From: Flavobacterium terrae
Lineage (GTDB): Bacteria > Bacteroidota > Bacteroidia > Flavobacteriales > Flavobacteriaceae
DNA length: 64,000 nucleotides
Assembly: GCF_900142035.1 (NCBI RefSeq)
Contig: NZ_FQZI01000005.1
Coordinates: forward strand, 175,073-239,072
Direction: 5' to 3'
In this document: one piece after another, positions 1 to 9,283 of the stretch
How the letters are laid out: every line of letters begins with the position of its first letter
Position numbering within the stretch: the first letter of the stretch is position 1
The notes under the pieces: model-generated
The model's database searches: none
Seen by the model: only the letters and a program-made list of their open reading frames with translations
What the model was told of the DNA's origin: nothing
Position numbers and translations under genes: made by a program

Positions 1-1904
1 CCTTTGTTAATATATCCGCCTTCAGGATTTTGAGCATAATTAAATTTACTTTCCACTTGCTCTGTAGCAGTTTCATTTATTGTTTCTGATAGTGTTTTTT
101 CTTGTGACAAACGCATCAAGACATCAAAAGTAACATCAAAACCACGAGTAGCAAACTGATTAGGTAATACCTTATTCTTTTTTCTGTAAGCCGATTCAAA
201 ATCGGTTGCGGCATCTGAATCATTAATTCTAAACATTGACGGATAATGCATATTCAACTTAGTTAATCTATCCATTTGAATTTCTTCATAATCTAATGCA
301 GAATTTTCACCTAGAATTACTAAATTGATTTGATATTCCTTTAATGATGATAATAGCGCCGAAGTAGTACTTAAAATCAAATTCGTTTTTTCAGTTTCTA
401 AAATAACATAATTCATTTTATCTTTTACTAATAGTGCTTTTAAGCTCACTACATCAAGACTTCCTGCATCACTTACAGTTGCAAATAAAACATCTTTATG
501 ATTTTCTGAAATATATTGTTTTGAAGAACCTTTTTTAGGATCTACAACTGCAATCATGTTTCCTCCTTTTTCTCGCATGAAATCGAACATTGCTAAGCGA
601 ACATCGTCGTTTGTAGGTGTAGCTTGAATTAAGTTAGGAAACTTTTTATCATAATCTTTTGACAAAGGAGATATTACTGGCACTTCACCCAATAAAGAAG
701 CTGCTTTTTCGGCATTATTTTGATAAAATGGACCAATAACTGCATTCATAGCTTTTAAGTTTTTGCTTTGAATTAAATCAGCAACATCAGAATTCGATTT
801 GGATTCATTAGAATCGTAAATCGCAATATCAACATCAATACCAAGTGTTTTTGCAGAATCAATTGCCATTAAAGCTCCAGAATAAAAATCAAGAGTCATA
901 TTTAAGAACTTGTCCTTTTTAAGTCTTGACTTTGTAGAATTAACAGTATCGTTATCTAACTTTTCAATGTTAAATGGTAAAAGCATTGCTAGCTTTTTAT
1001 TTCCTCCTTTTTTAATAGTTTTTGTTAAATCTGTATTTTGTCTATTAGGAGTTACAATTACTGTAGGTTTGTCATTTGAAGGAACTTTGATAGTCATTCC
1101 CTCTTTAAGTCCTTCTTTAAGCTCTGGATTAAGCTCTATTAGTTTTTCTTGAGAAACACCAAACTGAGCCGCTAAACTATATAATGTTTCTTTTGGTTTA
1201 ACTATATATTCATCTGTCCCTAAAACCTTATCTACAACACTTGTAGGATTTTGAATTTTTGGTTCTTCTTTAACTACAATTGGTAAAGAAACTTGTTGTT
1301 TTGGTCTTTCTCCCTTGATTAACAATTGAAAACCAATTTTTAATCCGTCTTTAATTTCAGGATTTTTTTTCTCAAGTTCTTCAACTGTTATACCGTACTG
1401 CTTAGCAATTCCGTATTTGGTCTCTTTAGGTTCTACAGTGTGTAAAATTGCTTTTTGAGTCAAAGCATTATTATTTTTTACTTCTTGTTTTCCAGAGTTT
1501 AATTTCACCGGAATATTTAAAACTAAGCCAATTTTAAGTCCATCTTTTAAAGCTTCTACATTTGCCTTTTCTAGTTCTTGAATTGTTATACCATATTCAG
1601 TTGAAATGCCATACAAAGTTTCTTTTGGTTTAACTTCGTGTTTTTTTAAGACAAGCTTCGGCTTATTTTCAGCAACTTCTTTTTTTGTTGGCACTGCTGA
1701 TTTATTAGGAATCAATAAAATAGTATTTTCTTCAACTCCTTTTGACGCATCTGGATTAACCTTATAAATATCACTAGGCGTAACACTGTATTTTTGGGCA
1801 ATTTTAGTAACAGTTTCGCCTTTTGCGACTTTGTGTTTTATTAAATTTTGACCGAATACAGTTGTAAAACCTAATAGAAATAAAACTTTAATTACACTCT
1901 TCAT
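1..1904 (-). CDS. LysM-repeat protein with periplasmic-binding-protein-like domain, 3' end outside window
   Basis: I translated this open frame by hand; it runs off the left edge. It starts with a signal peptide ending in VFG-Q, followed by four LysM-type repeats, each with a KxTxxxIAxxYxxT-like core (for example ETVTKIAQKYSVT and ETKYGIAKQYGIT), which usually bind peptidoglycan. From about residue 300 the sequence (KKLAMLLPFNIEK, AVIGPFYQNNAEKAASLLGEVPVISP) resembles leucine/isoleucine/valine-binding-protein folds. An ATG at 1913 is in frame; I prefer 1904 because MKSVIKVLFLLG is the better signal peptide. It follows the second LysM gene by 40 bases on the same strand, so the pair is probably cotranscribed after guaA. 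A structural cell-wall or ligand-sensing role is inference. Confidence 0.82.
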   Translation of the reverse strand, partial: MKSVIKVLFLLGFTTVFGQNLIKHKVAKGETVTKIAQKYSVTPSDIYKVNPDASKGVEENTILLIPNKSAVPTKKEVAENKPKLVLKKHEVKPKETLYGISTEYGITIQELEKANVEALKDGLKIGLVLNIPVKLNSGKQEVKNNNALTQKAILHTVEPKETKYGIAKQYGITVEELEKKNPEIKDGLKIGFQLLIKGERPKQQVSLPIVVKEEPKIQNPTSVVDKVLGTDEYIVKPKETLYSLAAQFGVSQEKLIELNPELKEGLKEGMTIKVPSNDKPTVIVTPNRQNTDLTKTIKKGGNKKLAMLLPFNIEKLDNDTVNSTKSRLKKDKFLNMTLDFYSGALMAIDSAKTLGIDVDIAIYDSNESKSNSDVADLIQSKNLKAMNAVIGPFYQNNAEKAASLLGEVPVISPLSKDYDKKFPNLIQATPTNDDVRLAMFDFMREKGGNMIAVVDPKKGSSKQYISENHKDVLFATVSDAGSLDVVSLKALLVKDKMNYVILETEKTNLILSTTSALLSSLKEYQINLVILGENSALDYEEIQMDRLTKLNMHYPSMFRINDSDAATDFESAYRKKNKVLPNQFATRGFDVTFDVLMRLSQEKTLSETINETATEQVESKFNYAQNPEGGYINK

Positions 1905-1944
1905 TTTTGTCATTCTTTAAGATTCAAACTGTTTAACCGCAAAA

Positions 1945-3852
1945 TTATTGCTCATTTTGGATATGTACAATAAATAATTTGTCAAAATTAGGTTTATTTA
2001 TTTTTTGATTGTAAGCATATATAGCTTCATCTGAAGTTTCATATTTTTTCACATACACATAATATGAAAAATTATTCACGTTATAGAAAAAACTTGTTTC
2101 TGTTTCACCTGAATCTGAAATCTTTAACGCAAACTCATCACGAAGTTTTGCATCTTCAAAAGTATCTGCAACTAAATAAAACCCATTTTCAAGTTCTTTT
2201 AAGTTTCTGATAATTTCTATTCTTGTTGGTCTATCATTATCAATTACATTATCATTTAGTTTTTTCCTAACTTCTGCTGATTCTGGCATTGTTTCACTTA
2301 CAGAAGCCACATCTTTTTTACTTTCAACTATTTCTTTTTGGTGACGTTGAAGTTTTACCAACGCCAATTTATCATCATATTCACGAGCTTCGGAACTATA
2401 AAAAGTAGCTTTAGTTATTTTACGCTTTAATTCTGTTTTCTTTTCTGCATCAATAGCTTCAATTTTTGTAAACAATGCTTCGTTACGTCTTTCACTAATT
2501 AACTGGCTTGTATTTAACTTATTCATCTCCTCAATAGAAGCTCGATCTTTATCCGACAAATTCTCTCTTACCTTCTTTTTGTATTCTTGATTCTCTTGAA
2601 CAGTTAAACGTTGTACTTTTTGCATGGCTCCAGTAAAAATTTTTCTGTTCTCAGCTAAATCTTTTTTTAACTGAATAATCAGCTTATTTGTTTCTCCAAT
2701 ATTTTTATAGGATTCCTTCTCTAGTTTTTTTGACTCTTCAAGTGTACTGATATCCTTTTGTTTTAATTCTGCTAAATCTTTTTCCATTGTTGATGCTAGA
2801 GAGTCTAATTTCCAAATCAACACATCTTGTATCTTTTTATTCGCGTCTAAAATTAAACGTAACTTTTCTACAGAACCTGTTTTCGTTTCGTCAATAGCAT
2901 TTAAGTTGATGTTTAGCTTATTTAGCGTAATCATTTTTCTATTCAAGTCTTTTTGCACTGTCAAGCGATCCTCCAAGTCTTCAATTTTAGCATTTTGTGC
3001 TTTTGACTTTTCAACTACAGCTTGTTTTTCTGCTAGAGCAATCATTAACTCTTCGTTCTCATTCTTTGCTTTCAACATTGACTTATTAATTGCCAACTTA
3101 TTTCCTTCTACCAAACCATTTATGATTTCAGGGTTTTGCAATTCTAACTGTTCAATAGTTATGCCATATTTTTTTGAAATAGCATATTTAGTCTCTTTTG
3201 GTTGTACTATATGAAAAATTGTTTCATTATTGATAATCCTTGCCTGACCGTTGATGGTTTTCTTTTTATTAGGAATCGCAATTTTTTGACCAATTTTAAG
3301 TCCCTCCTTTAACAAATCAGCATTTAATTCATCTAAATCTTTTACAGAGACATTATACATTCTAGCTATACTAAACAGCGTTTCTTTAGGTTTAACTTCA
3401 TGCAAATTCCCTTCTGATAAAATTTCTTTTTTAGTAGCAACTGTAATTTTCTTATCTGGGATATTTAGTGTTTGGCCAATTTTCAAACCTTCGGTTAAAA
3501 TAGATTGGTTTGCTTGTTGAAGGTCTTCTACTGAAATATTGTGCTGTCTAGAAATACTATATAATGTTTCTTTAGGCTGTACTTCGTGTTTTGTGTAATT
3601 CACCGAAGAAACATCATTCTTCTTTAATAAATAAGAAATAGATTGAGGATTGGGTATAATTAAAGTCGTATTCTCCTGAAGTCCATTTTCTGAACCTGGA
3701 TTTAACTTTATGATTTCTTTTTCAGAAACATTATACTTTTTAGCGATCTGCGTTATAGTTTCGTTAGAGGCAACCTTATGTTTAAATGACTTTTCTTGTT
3801 GGGCAAGCACAAGTTGACTCATTCCTAAAAAAAGGAGTAAAAATTGTTTCAT
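1945..3852 (-). CDS. secreted LysM-repeat protein with long coiled coil
   Basis: 635 residues. A signal peptide ends at about residue 18 (LVLAQ). Four LysM-like repeats follow (residues about 24-68, 88-132, 150-195 and 210-255), each with the KETLYSI/KETKYAI core. Residues about 260-500 are rich in K, E, L and Q with heptad-like spacing, predicted as coiled coil. The last 90 residues (ELENGFYLVADTFED onwards) look like a SPOR-type or related small peptidoglycan-binding fold, though weakly. It lies between guaA and another LysM gene, all on the minus strand. Location is inferred to be periplasmic and wall-bound. A molecular function cannot be assigned from the sequence. Confidence 0.85.
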   Translation of the reverse strand: MKQFLLLFLGMSQLVLAQQEKSFKHKVASNETITQIAKKYNVSEKEIIKLNPGSENGLQENTTLIIPNPQSISYLLKKNDVSSVNYTKHEVQPKETLYSISRQHNISVEDLQQANQSILTEGLKIGQTLNIPDKKITVATKKEILSEGNLHEVKPKETLFSIARMYNVSVKDLDELNADLLKEGLKIGQKIAIPNKKKTINGQARIINNETIFHIVQPKETKYAISKKYGITIEQLELQNPEIINGLVEGNKLAINKSMLKAKNENEELMIALAEKQAVVEKSKAQNAKIEDLEDRLTVQKDLNRKMITLNKLNINLNAIDETKTGSVEKLRLILDANKKIQDVLIWKLDSLASTMEKDLAELKQKDISTLEESKKLEKESYKNIGETNKLIIQLKKDLAENRKIFTGAMQKVQRLTVQENQEYKKKVRENLSDKDRASIEEMNKLNTSQLISERRNEALFTKIEAIDAEKKTELKRKITKATFYSSEAREYDDKLALVKLQRHQKEIVESKKDVASVSETMPESAEVRKKLNDNVIDNDRPTRIEIIRNLKELENGFYLVADTFEDAKLRDEFALKISDSGETETSFFYNVNNFSYYVYVKKYETSDEAIYAYNQKINKPNFDKLFIVHIQNEQ

Positions 3853-3905
3853 GTAGGGTTCGTTTTTGGTTTGGTTTTTCTTGTCCCAACTTTGTTTCTA
3901 AAAAC

Positions 3906-3943
3906 AAAGTCGCTACAAATATATTCTTTGTAACGACTTTTTT
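3906..3943 (-). terminator. hairpin terminator after guaA
   Basis: Arms AAAGTCGCTACAAA and TTTGTAACGACTTT pair with one wobble around a 7-base loop, with T-rich flanks. It lies between the guaA stop and the LysM gene, so the two may be only partly cotranscribed. Confidence 0.7.
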
Positions 3944-3963
3944 AACATTTTATTATGTTTTAT

Positions 3964-5493
3964 TTATTCCCACTCAATTGTTGCTGGTGGTTTTGAGCTA
4001 ATGTCATACACTACGCGGTTTACACCTTTCACTTTATTAATGATTTCATTCGAAATTTTCATTAAAAAGTCATATGGTAAATGTACCCAGTCGGCAGTCA
4101 TACCATCTGTAGATTCAACTGCGCGAAGCGCTACTACTTTTTCATACGTACGCTCATCACCCATTACACCTACACTATTTACCGGTAATAAAATAGCACC
4201 AGCTTGCCATACTTTATCGTATAATCCATGGTCTTTTAAACCTTGGATAAAAACATAATCCACTTCTTGTAGGATTCTCACTTTCTCCGGAGTGATATCT
4301 CCTAAGATACGGATAGAAAGTCCAGGCCCTGGGAACGGATGACGTCCTAACAACTCATCATCAATACCTAATGTTTTACCTACACGACGTACTTCATCTT
4401 TAAATAACATACGTAAAGGCTCCACTATTTGAAGCTTCATAAAATCAGGCAAACCACCTACGTTGTGATGTGATTTGATTGTTGCCGATGGCCCTTTTAC
4501 TGAAACCGATTCGATAACATCTGGATAGATAGTTCCTTGTGCCAAGAATTTTACATCTTCGATTTTGTGTGCTTCATCATCAAAAACTTCGATAAAAACG
4601 CGACCAATTGTTTTACGCTTAGTCTCTGGATCATCTATTCCTGCCAATTCAGAAAGGAAACGCTCTGAAGAATCTACTCCTTTTACGTTTAGTCCCATTC
4701 CTTCGTATTGTTTTAAAACATTTTCGAATTCGTTTTTACGAAGTAATCCGTTATTAACGAAAATACAATATAGGTTTTTACCAATCGCCTTGTTTAATAA
4801 AACCGCTGCTACTGTCGAATCTACTCCTCCAGAAAGTCCTAAAACCACCTTATCATTACCAATTTTAGCTTTCATTTCGGCAACGATATCTTCCACAAAT
4901 GAACTTGGCGTAAAGTTTTGAGGTACTTCAGCAATTTTAACTAAGAAATTTTCTAGCATTTGTTTTCCATCTTCTGAGTGGTATACTTCTGGATGAAACT
5001 GAATTGCATAAGTTGTTTCTCCTTCAATTTTATATGCTGCATTTTCGACATCTTTTGTAGACGCTAAACGAACACCATTTGAAGGCAACTGTTTAATTGT
5101 ATCACTGTGGCTCATCCATACTTGGCTATTCAAATTCACTTCATCAAAAAACAATTCATCTTCTTTGATAAAAGATAAATTAGCACGGCCGTACTCACGA
5201 ATATTTGAGGGTGCTACTTCTCCTCCACTAAAATGTGCAAGATATTGTGCTCCATAACAAACCGCTAATAAAGGCATTTTACCACGAATTTGAGATAAAT
5301 CAGGATGTGGTGCATCTTCGGCACGAACCGAAAAAGGACTACCCGATAAAATCACGGCTTTGTAACTTGATAAATCACTTGGAAAGTGATTGTAAGGAAA
5401 AATTTCGCAAAAAATATTTAACTCGCGAACTCTGCGGGCAATCAGCTGTGTGTACTGAGACCCAAAATCTAAAATAAGGACGTTGTGTTGCAT
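3964..5493 (-). CDS. guaA: GMP synthase (glutamine-hydrolysing)
   Basis: Converts XMP, glutamine and ATP to GMP in the last step of guanine nucleotide synthesis in the cytosol. The order is a class I glutamine amidotransferase domain (start [19 protein letters not shown], nucleophile region [11 protein letters not shown], catalytic His-Glu in QFHPEVYHS) to about residue 190, an ATP-pyrophosphatase domain with the P-loop [12 protein letters not shown] at about 220, and the C-terminal dimerisation domain ending KPPATIEWE. 509 residues is a normal length. I place the start at the ATG at 5493; a TTG six bases upstream is inside the promoter box and is unlikely. The -7 box lies only three bases before the ATG, so the transcript may be nearly leaderless. 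Confidence 0.97.
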   Translation of the reverse strand: MQHNVLILDFGSQYTQLIARRVRELNIFCEIFPYNHFPSDLSSYKAVILSGSPFSVRAEDAPHPDLSQIRGKMPLLAVCYGAQYLAHFSGGEVAPSNIREYGRANLSFIKEDELFFDEVNLNSQVWMSHSDTIKQLPSNGVRLASTKDVENAAYKIEGETTYAIQFHPEVYHSEDGKQMLENFLVKIAEVPQNFTPSSFVEDIVAEMKAKIGNDKVVLGLSGGVDSTVAAVLLNKAIGKNLYCIFVNNGLLRKNEFENVLKQYEGMGLNVKGVDSSERFLSELAGIDDPETKRKTIGRVFIEVFDDEAHKIEDVKFLAQGTIYPDVIESVSVKGPSATIKSHHNVGGLPDFMKLQIVEPLRMLFKDEVRRVGKTLGIDDELLGRHPFPGPGLSIRILGDITPEKVRILQEVDYVFIQGLKDHGLYDKVWQAGAILLPVNSVGVMGDERTYEKVVALRAVESTDGMTADWVHLPYDFLMKISNEIINKVKGVNRVVYDISSKPPATIEWE

Positions 5494-5496
5494 GTG

Positions 5497-5504
5497 CAAA
5501 AATA
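5497..5504 (-). promoter_or_regulatory. -7 promoter box of guaA
   Basis: TATTTTTG on the minus strand matches the Bacteroidota -7 consensus TAnnTTTG. It ends three bases before the guaA ATG. Confidence 0.55.
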
Positions 5505-5628
5505 GACATTTCTCGCAGACTGAAAAATAGAGGTAAAAAAGTTTTTTAATTATTTAATCTTTACATGTTTTTGCCGTTACAGAAATGCTTTTGTATTTTA
5601 ACGAAGAGTTAAAACTTATTAAAGTAAA

Positions 5629-5657
5629 GGCACGGATTATAAATCCGCGCTATCGGG
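5629..5657. repeat. REP-like hairpin fragment
   Basis: GGCACGGATT-ATA-AATCCGCGC pairs as a short GC-richer hairpin in AT-rich intergenic DNA, followed by TATCGGG. It resembles the palindromes associated with REP-associated tyrosine transposases (RAYTs) in Bacteroidota. No transposase is present. The rest of 5505-5709 shows nothing else recognisable. Confidence 0.45.
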
Positions 5658-5709
5658 TTTAAATGCTATAAATAATAATCAAGCTTATTCAAATTTTCAT
5701 CCATAAATT

Positions 5710-6204
5710 ATGAGAAAGTTAAAAATAAACCTTAAGAGTCAATTAAGAAATTGGAATGACTTTACAATACAAACTTTAATATTGATTCCTTTTGCAATCT
5801 ATGCCTATCATGAATATAAATCAGACAAAGTCTTATACCCTTTTTATATTTTTTCATTTATTCAATTTTCTTTTACAGCCTATCTTCATTTAAGATATTA
5901 TTTTCAAAATAAAGGTGAAGAATATATAATTGATTCAAAGAGTATAACTAAATTTAAAAAACATACAAAAGAGGTTTATTTAAATGATGATATTAAAAAA
6001 ATTGAAATTTGCAAATCTGCTAATATGGATTCATTAGGAATCCCATATACTACTTTTGAGAGGTTTCGATGTGCTAGAATTTATCTTAAAAATGGACAAA
6101 GTTTCATTTTAACAAATTTATTAGAATTTGATTTAGAAAGCTCATTAAAAATACTGAAAGATGTAGAATTTATAAGGAGAAAAGGATTTTCTTTTTTTAT
6201 ATAA
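5710..6204 (+). CDS. small membrane protein, unrecognised
   Basis: 164 residues that I do not recognise as a named family. After a basic N-terminus (MRKLKINLKSQLRNW) there are two predicted membrane segments at about residues 19-36 and 42-64, then a soluble C-terminal part that alternates short hydrophobic strands with charged turns, resembling the two-helix plus PH-like layout of some bacterial membrane proteins (a tentative comparison). It stands alone, with REP-like hairpins on both sides and no operon partner. Its base composition is more AT-rich than guaA or the DHH gene next to it. This isolation fits an accessory gene, but no transfer signature such as integrase or target duplication is visible. 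Confidence 0.6.
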   Translation: MRKLKINLKSQLRNWNDFTIQTLILIPFAIYAYHEYKSDKVLYPFYIFSFIQFSFTAYLHLRYYFQNKGEEYIIDSKSITKFKKHTKEVYLNDDIKKIEICKSANMDSLGIPYTTFERFRCARIYLKNGQSFILTNLLEFDLESSLKILKDVEFIRRKGFSFFI

Positions 6205-6236
6205 AAACTACAAGACTGATAGAGCGCAAAATATCT

Positions 6237-6270
6237 CCCCCGCTGGCGCGAGCTTCTAGCTCGTGTATAC
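6237..6270 (+). repeat. REP-like element, CCCCGCT family
   Basis: CCCC(C)GCTGGCG is followed by the hairpin CGAGCT-TCT-AGCTCG and GTGTAT. The same layout (CCCC head, hairpin, three- or four-base TCT/TCCT loop) occurs at 20464 and 20517 on the same strand, each time just after a plus-strand gene. Confidence 0.5.
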
Positions 6271-6304
6271 AAAGTAAAGTTTACAATCTTTACAAAAGCT
6301 CATA

Positions 6305-6342
6305 AAAAGCAAAGCCTAACTTTTTGTTAGGCTTTGCTTTTA
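6305..6342 (+). terminator. strong hairpin terminator
   Basis: A perfect 16-bp stem (AAAAGCAAAGCCTAAC with its complement) and a TTTTT loop, downstream of the 5710-6204 gene. Confidence 0.8.
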
Positions 6343-6353
6343 CTACCCAATAG

Positions 6354-6371
6354 CACGGAAATATTTCCGTG
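6354..6371. repeat. 18-bp perfect palindrome, REP-like
   Basis: CACGGAAATATTTCCGTG is a perfect palindrome, close in form to the CACGGATT...AATCCG hairpin at 5629. Together they bracket the 5710-6204 gene. Confidence 0.45.
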
Positions 6372-6385
6372 TCTGTAAAGAATAT

Positions 6386-6418
6386 AAACTACAACCTTAA
6401 AAGTCGTAGTTTTTTTAT
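6386..6418. terminator. second hairpin with T-tract before the DHH gene
   Basis: Arms AAACTACAAC and GTCGTAGTTT pair with one mismatch and are followed by a run of T. Why a second terminator-like hairpin lies after the one at 6305 is not clear. Confidence 0.5.
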
Positions 6419-6463
6419 TCAAAAACACATTTTATAAGTTTACTTTTTAAGTAGAATAAATTG

Positions 6464-6471
6464 TATTTTCG
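6464..6471 (+). promoter_or_regulatory. -7 promoter box of nrnA-like gene
   Basis: TATTTTCG matches TAnnTTYG. It ends four bases before the ATG at 6476, so the mRNA may start at or next to the start codon. Confidence 0.45.
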
Positions 6472-6475
6472 CAAC

Positions 6476-7486
6476 ATGATGAATGAACAAGATATTGAAG
6501 CAATAAAAGTACTATTAGCTTCGCCAAAAAAGATAGTTATAATCCCGCATCGCAATCAGGATGGGGACTCAATGGGCTCTACCTTAGGATTGTATCATTT
6601 TTTAATACAATTACAACACGAAGTCACTGTAATTTCTCCCAACGAATTTGCTGATTATTTAAAATGGATGCCAGCAGCAGATAAAGTATTACTTTTTGAA
6701 GAAAATCATGAAGCTTGTGAACCTAAACTTAATGAGGCAGATATTATTTTCACTTTAGATTTTAATGCCTTTCACAGAACGGGTGAGTTTATGGGAAGCT
6801 TTTTAGAAAAGCTTGATAGAACTTTTATCATGATAGATCATCATCAGTTACCTGATGATTATGCAAAATATATGTATTCTGACACTAAAATGAGTTCAGC
6901 ATGTGAAATGGTGTATCATTTTATAACACAATTAGGGTATGAAAATTTAATTAATTCTACTGTTGGCACTTGTTTGTATACAGGATTAGTGACTGATACT
7001 GGTTCTTTCCGTTTTTCATCTACTACTAGCACTACTTTACGCGTTGCAGCCAGTTTAGTAGACAAAGGAGTAAACAGTGCACAAATTCACAACAACCTAT
7101 TTGACACAAGCTCCTACAATAGATTACAACTTTTAGGCAAAGCTTTACAGAACATGAAGCTTATGCCAGAGTACAAAACATCATATATAACTCTGACTCA
7201 GAATGAGCTTGACTCGCATCATTATCAAAAAGGAGATACTGAAGGTTTTGTTAATTATGGATTATCTATTGATGGAATCGATTTTACTGCTATCTTTATC
7301 GAAAATAAACCGGAGGGAATTATAAAAATTTCGTTCCGTTCGCAAGGTGATTTTGATGTAAATCAGTTTGCTCGAAATTATTTTAATGGCGGAGGTCATA
7401 TCAATGCAGCCGGTGGTAAATCGACAGTAAACATTGAAGAAACTGTTGCAAAATTCATCAAAATTGTAAAAGAAACTAAAAAGTAA
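6476..7486 (+). CDS. nrnA: DHH-family phosphoesterase, NrnA-like oligoribonuclease/pAp phosphatase
   Basis: Family members degrade short RNA oligonucleotides and dephosphorylate 3'-phosphoadenosine 5'-phosphate using two metal ions. The DHH motifs are present: HRNQDGDSMGS at about residue 25, DFNAFHRTG at about 100, the DHH itself in MIDHHQLPDD at about 125, and GLVTDTGSFRF at about 180. The DHHA1 domain near the C-terminus has the GGGH signature (FNGGGHINAAGGK). About 336 residues is typical. I chose ATG 6476; a second ATG follows at 6479, and an upstream TTG at 6461 belongs to the promoter region. It is followed six bases later by gldI, suggesting cotranscription. Confidence 0.9.
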   Translation: MMNEQDIEAIKVLLASPKKIVIIPHRNQDGDSMGSTLGLYHFLIQLQHEVTVISPNEFADYLKWMPAADKVLLFEENHEACEPKLNEADIIFTLDFNAFHRTGEFMGSFLEKLDRTFIMIDHHQLPDDYAKYMYSDTKMSSACEMVYHFITQLGYENLINSTVGTCLYTGLVTDTGSFRFSSTTSTTLRVAASLVDKGVNSAQIHNNLFDTSSYNRLQLLGKALQNMKLMPEYKTSYITLTQNELDSHHYQKGDTEGFVNYGLSIDGIDFTAIFIENKPEGIIKISFRSQGDFDVNQFARNYFNGGGHINAAGGKSTVNIEETVAKFIKIVKETKK

Positions 7487-7491
7487 AAAAT

Positions 7492-8070
7492 ATGAAGGCT
7501 ATAAAAATTGTGGGATGTTTACTTCTTGGCATGAATTTAGTTACTTGTTGTTCACAAAAGCAAGAAGCAAGAAGACCTGTTTCGCATGCTTCGGGGGAAT
7601 TTATGAAACAATCGGTAGAAAGAAATAAAAAGTTAAATCAGAACGAGGAAAGCATTATTGCTAATATTATTAAAAAGGATACTGCATCAGATTATATTGC
7701 TTCGACAAAAGGATATTGGTATACCTATTTAGCTAAAAACGAAGCCTCGACAGAAAAACCTGAAAAAGGTGAAATTGCGTTCTTTGATTATGAAATTAAA
7801 GATTTGAATGGTAAAACCATTTATTCGCAAACCGAATTGAAACCTCAACAATACAAAGTTGACAAACAGGACATGATCATTGGGATTAGATACGGTCTTA
7901 AACTAATGAATACAGGTGATAAGGTAAAATTCCTTTTCCCTTCACACTTGGCTTTTGGGTATCACGGTGACAACAACAGAATTGGTACCAACCAACCTTT
8001 AATGTGTATTGTTACACTTAATGATGTTAAGCCTGATCCTACTGCAAAACCAGAAACTAAAATTGAATAA
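7492..8070 (+). CDS. gldI: GldI, gliding-motility peptidyl-prolyl isomerase lipoprotein
   Basis: GldI is an FKBP-type lipoprotein required for gliding in Flavobacterium, presumably folding envelope components of the gliding/T9SS machinery. The N-terminus is a lipoprotein signal with cysteines at LVTCCSQ (about residues 19-20). A FKBP domain covers about residues 95-185 (FFDYEIKDLNGKTIY, IIGIRYGLKLMNTGDKVKF, LAFGYHG). 192 residues and the placement between an nrnA-like gene and a cyclophilin/FKBP gene fit the family. Loss of several active-site aromatics relative to classical FKBP cannot be judged without alignment. The gap to the next gene is 24 bases. Confidence 0.85.
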   Translation: MKAIKIVGCLLLGMNLVTCCSQKQEARRPVSHASGEFMKQSVERNKKLNQNEESIIANIIKKDTASDYIASTKGYWYTYLAKNEASTEKPEKGEIAFFDYEIKDLNGKTIYSQTELKPQQYKVDKQDMIIGIRYGLKLMNTGDKVKFLFPSHLAFGYHGDNNRIGTNQPLMCIVTLNDVKPDPTAKPETKIE

Positions 8071-8094
8071 CTATAATAACTATTATTAACTAAA

Positions 8095-9201
8095 ATGAAT
8101 CGAATGACAAGTTTATTTTTAAGTTTTTTCGCTTTATTATTCTCATGTAATTCAGGTGATCAAAATTTACCTGACGGAATGTATGCAGAATTAGAAACAA
8201 GCAAAGGAAAAATCGTTTTACAATTAGAATACGAAAAAACTCCGGTAACGGTTGCAAATTTCGTTGCATTAGCCGAAGGTAAAAACACTATGGTTAATGA
8301 AAAATACAGCGGAAAACCATTTTATGACGGATTAAAATTTCATAGAGTTATTGCTGATTTCATGATTCAAGGTGGTGATCCTGATGGAAACGGTTCTGGA
8401 GGACCAGGATATAAATTTAAAGATGAAATTGTTCCTGATTTAAAACATACTGGCCCTGGAATTTTATCAATGGCTAATGCTGGTCCTGGAACAAACGGAT
8501 CACAATTTTTTATCACACACAAAGCAACTCCTTGGTTAGACGGTCGTCATACTGTTTTTGGACACGTTGTAACAGGTCAAGATGTAGTTAATACTATTGC
8601 TCAAGATGATTTGATTAAAAAAGTTACTATTATTCGTAAAGGCGCTAAAGCTAAAAAATTTGATGCCGCTAAAATCTTCAAAGATCATGTACAAAATCAA
8701 ATAGCGGAGCAAAAAGCAAACGAAGCTAAATATGCTAAAGTTAAAGCGGATAAAGTTGCTGCATTTGCTCAAGCTAAAGCTTCTGGAACAAAAACGGAAT
8801 CTGGACTAGTATACAATATCATTCAAAAAGGTTCAGGTAAAAAACCAGTTGCTGGTTCAACAGTATATGTGAACTATGCTGGTTATTTTGAAGATGGTAA
8901 CTTATTTGATTCTAGCTACGAAGATGTAAACAAAGCGTATGGAAAATGGGATGCGAATCGTGCTGCACAAAAAGGCTACCAACCTTTCCCTTTCCAAGCT
9001 GGAAATAAATCAGGTTTAATCCCTGGATTTTTAGAAGGTTTAGAGAAAATGAATATTGGTGACAAAGCATTACTTTTCATTCCTTCAAACTTAGGATACG
9101 GTGCTCAAGGAGCTGGTGGTGTTATTCCTCCTAATACTAATTTAGTTTTTGAATTAGAATTACTAGAAACTGCTCCTGGTACTCCAGCAGTTGCAAAATA
9201 A
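8095..9201 (+). CDS. lipoprotein prolyl isomerase with cyclophilin and FKBP domains
   Basis: 368 residues. The signal sequence ends in a lipobox (ALLFSC), so the protein should be anchored in the envelope. A cyclophilin domain occupies about residues 28-185 with [25 protein letters not shown] and LDGRHTVFG, which carry the catalytic arginine and substrate-binding residues. An A/K/E-rich linker (about 185-240) leads to an FKBP domain (about 250-360; [38 protein letters not shown]). Two different isomerase folds in one chain, next to another FKBP lipoprotein, suggest a shared envelope protein-folding job. It probably belongs to the nrnA-gldI transcript and is followed by a terminator. Confidence 0.92.
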   Translation: MNRMTSLFLSFFALLFSCNSGDQNLPDGMYAELETSKGKIVLQLEYEKTPVTVANFVALAEGKNTMVNEKYSGKPFYDGLKFHRVIADFMIQGGDPDGNGSGGPGYKFKDEIVPDLKHTGPGILSMANAGPGTNGSQFFITHKATPWLDGRHTVFGHVVTGQDVVNTIAQDDLIKKVTIIRKGAKAKKFDAAKIFKDHVQNQIAEQKANEAKYAKVKADKVAAFAQAKASGTKTESGLVYNIIQKGSGKKPVAGSTVYVNYAGYFEDGNLFDSSYEDVNKAYGKWDANRAAQKGYQPFPFQAGNKSGLIPGFLEGLEKMNIGDKALLFIPSNLGYGAQGAGGVIPPNTNLVFELELLETAPGTPAVAK

Positions 9202-9210
9202 TAAAAAACA

Positions 9211-9238
9211 AATCCCGCCTTTGAGCGGGATTTTTATT
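9211..9238 (+). terminator. intrinsic terminator of the nrnA-gldI-PPIase unit
   Basis: A perfect 8-bp GC-rich stem (AATCCCGC/GCGGGATT) with a 6-base loop, followed by T's. Confidence 0.85.
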
Positions 9239-9250
9239 ATAAACAACTCT

Positions 9251-9274
9251 CCCTTCGACTACGCTCAGGGTTCG
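9251..9274 (+). repeat. single CTTCGACTACGCTCAG repeat unit
   Basis: A lone copy of the CTTCGAC...GCTCAG repeat that is densely packed at 20613-21050 and occurs once more at 12326. It sits between two convergent transcription units. Confidence 0.6.
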
Positions 9275-9283
9275 TAAGAAAAT

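Noticed and set aside
5493..5499. TTG starts just upstream of guaA, purM, prfA, icmF and the chalcone-isomerase-like gene
   Set aside because: In most of these cases the TTG belongs to the TAnnTTTG promoter box, and the downstream ATG gives the family's normal N-terminus.
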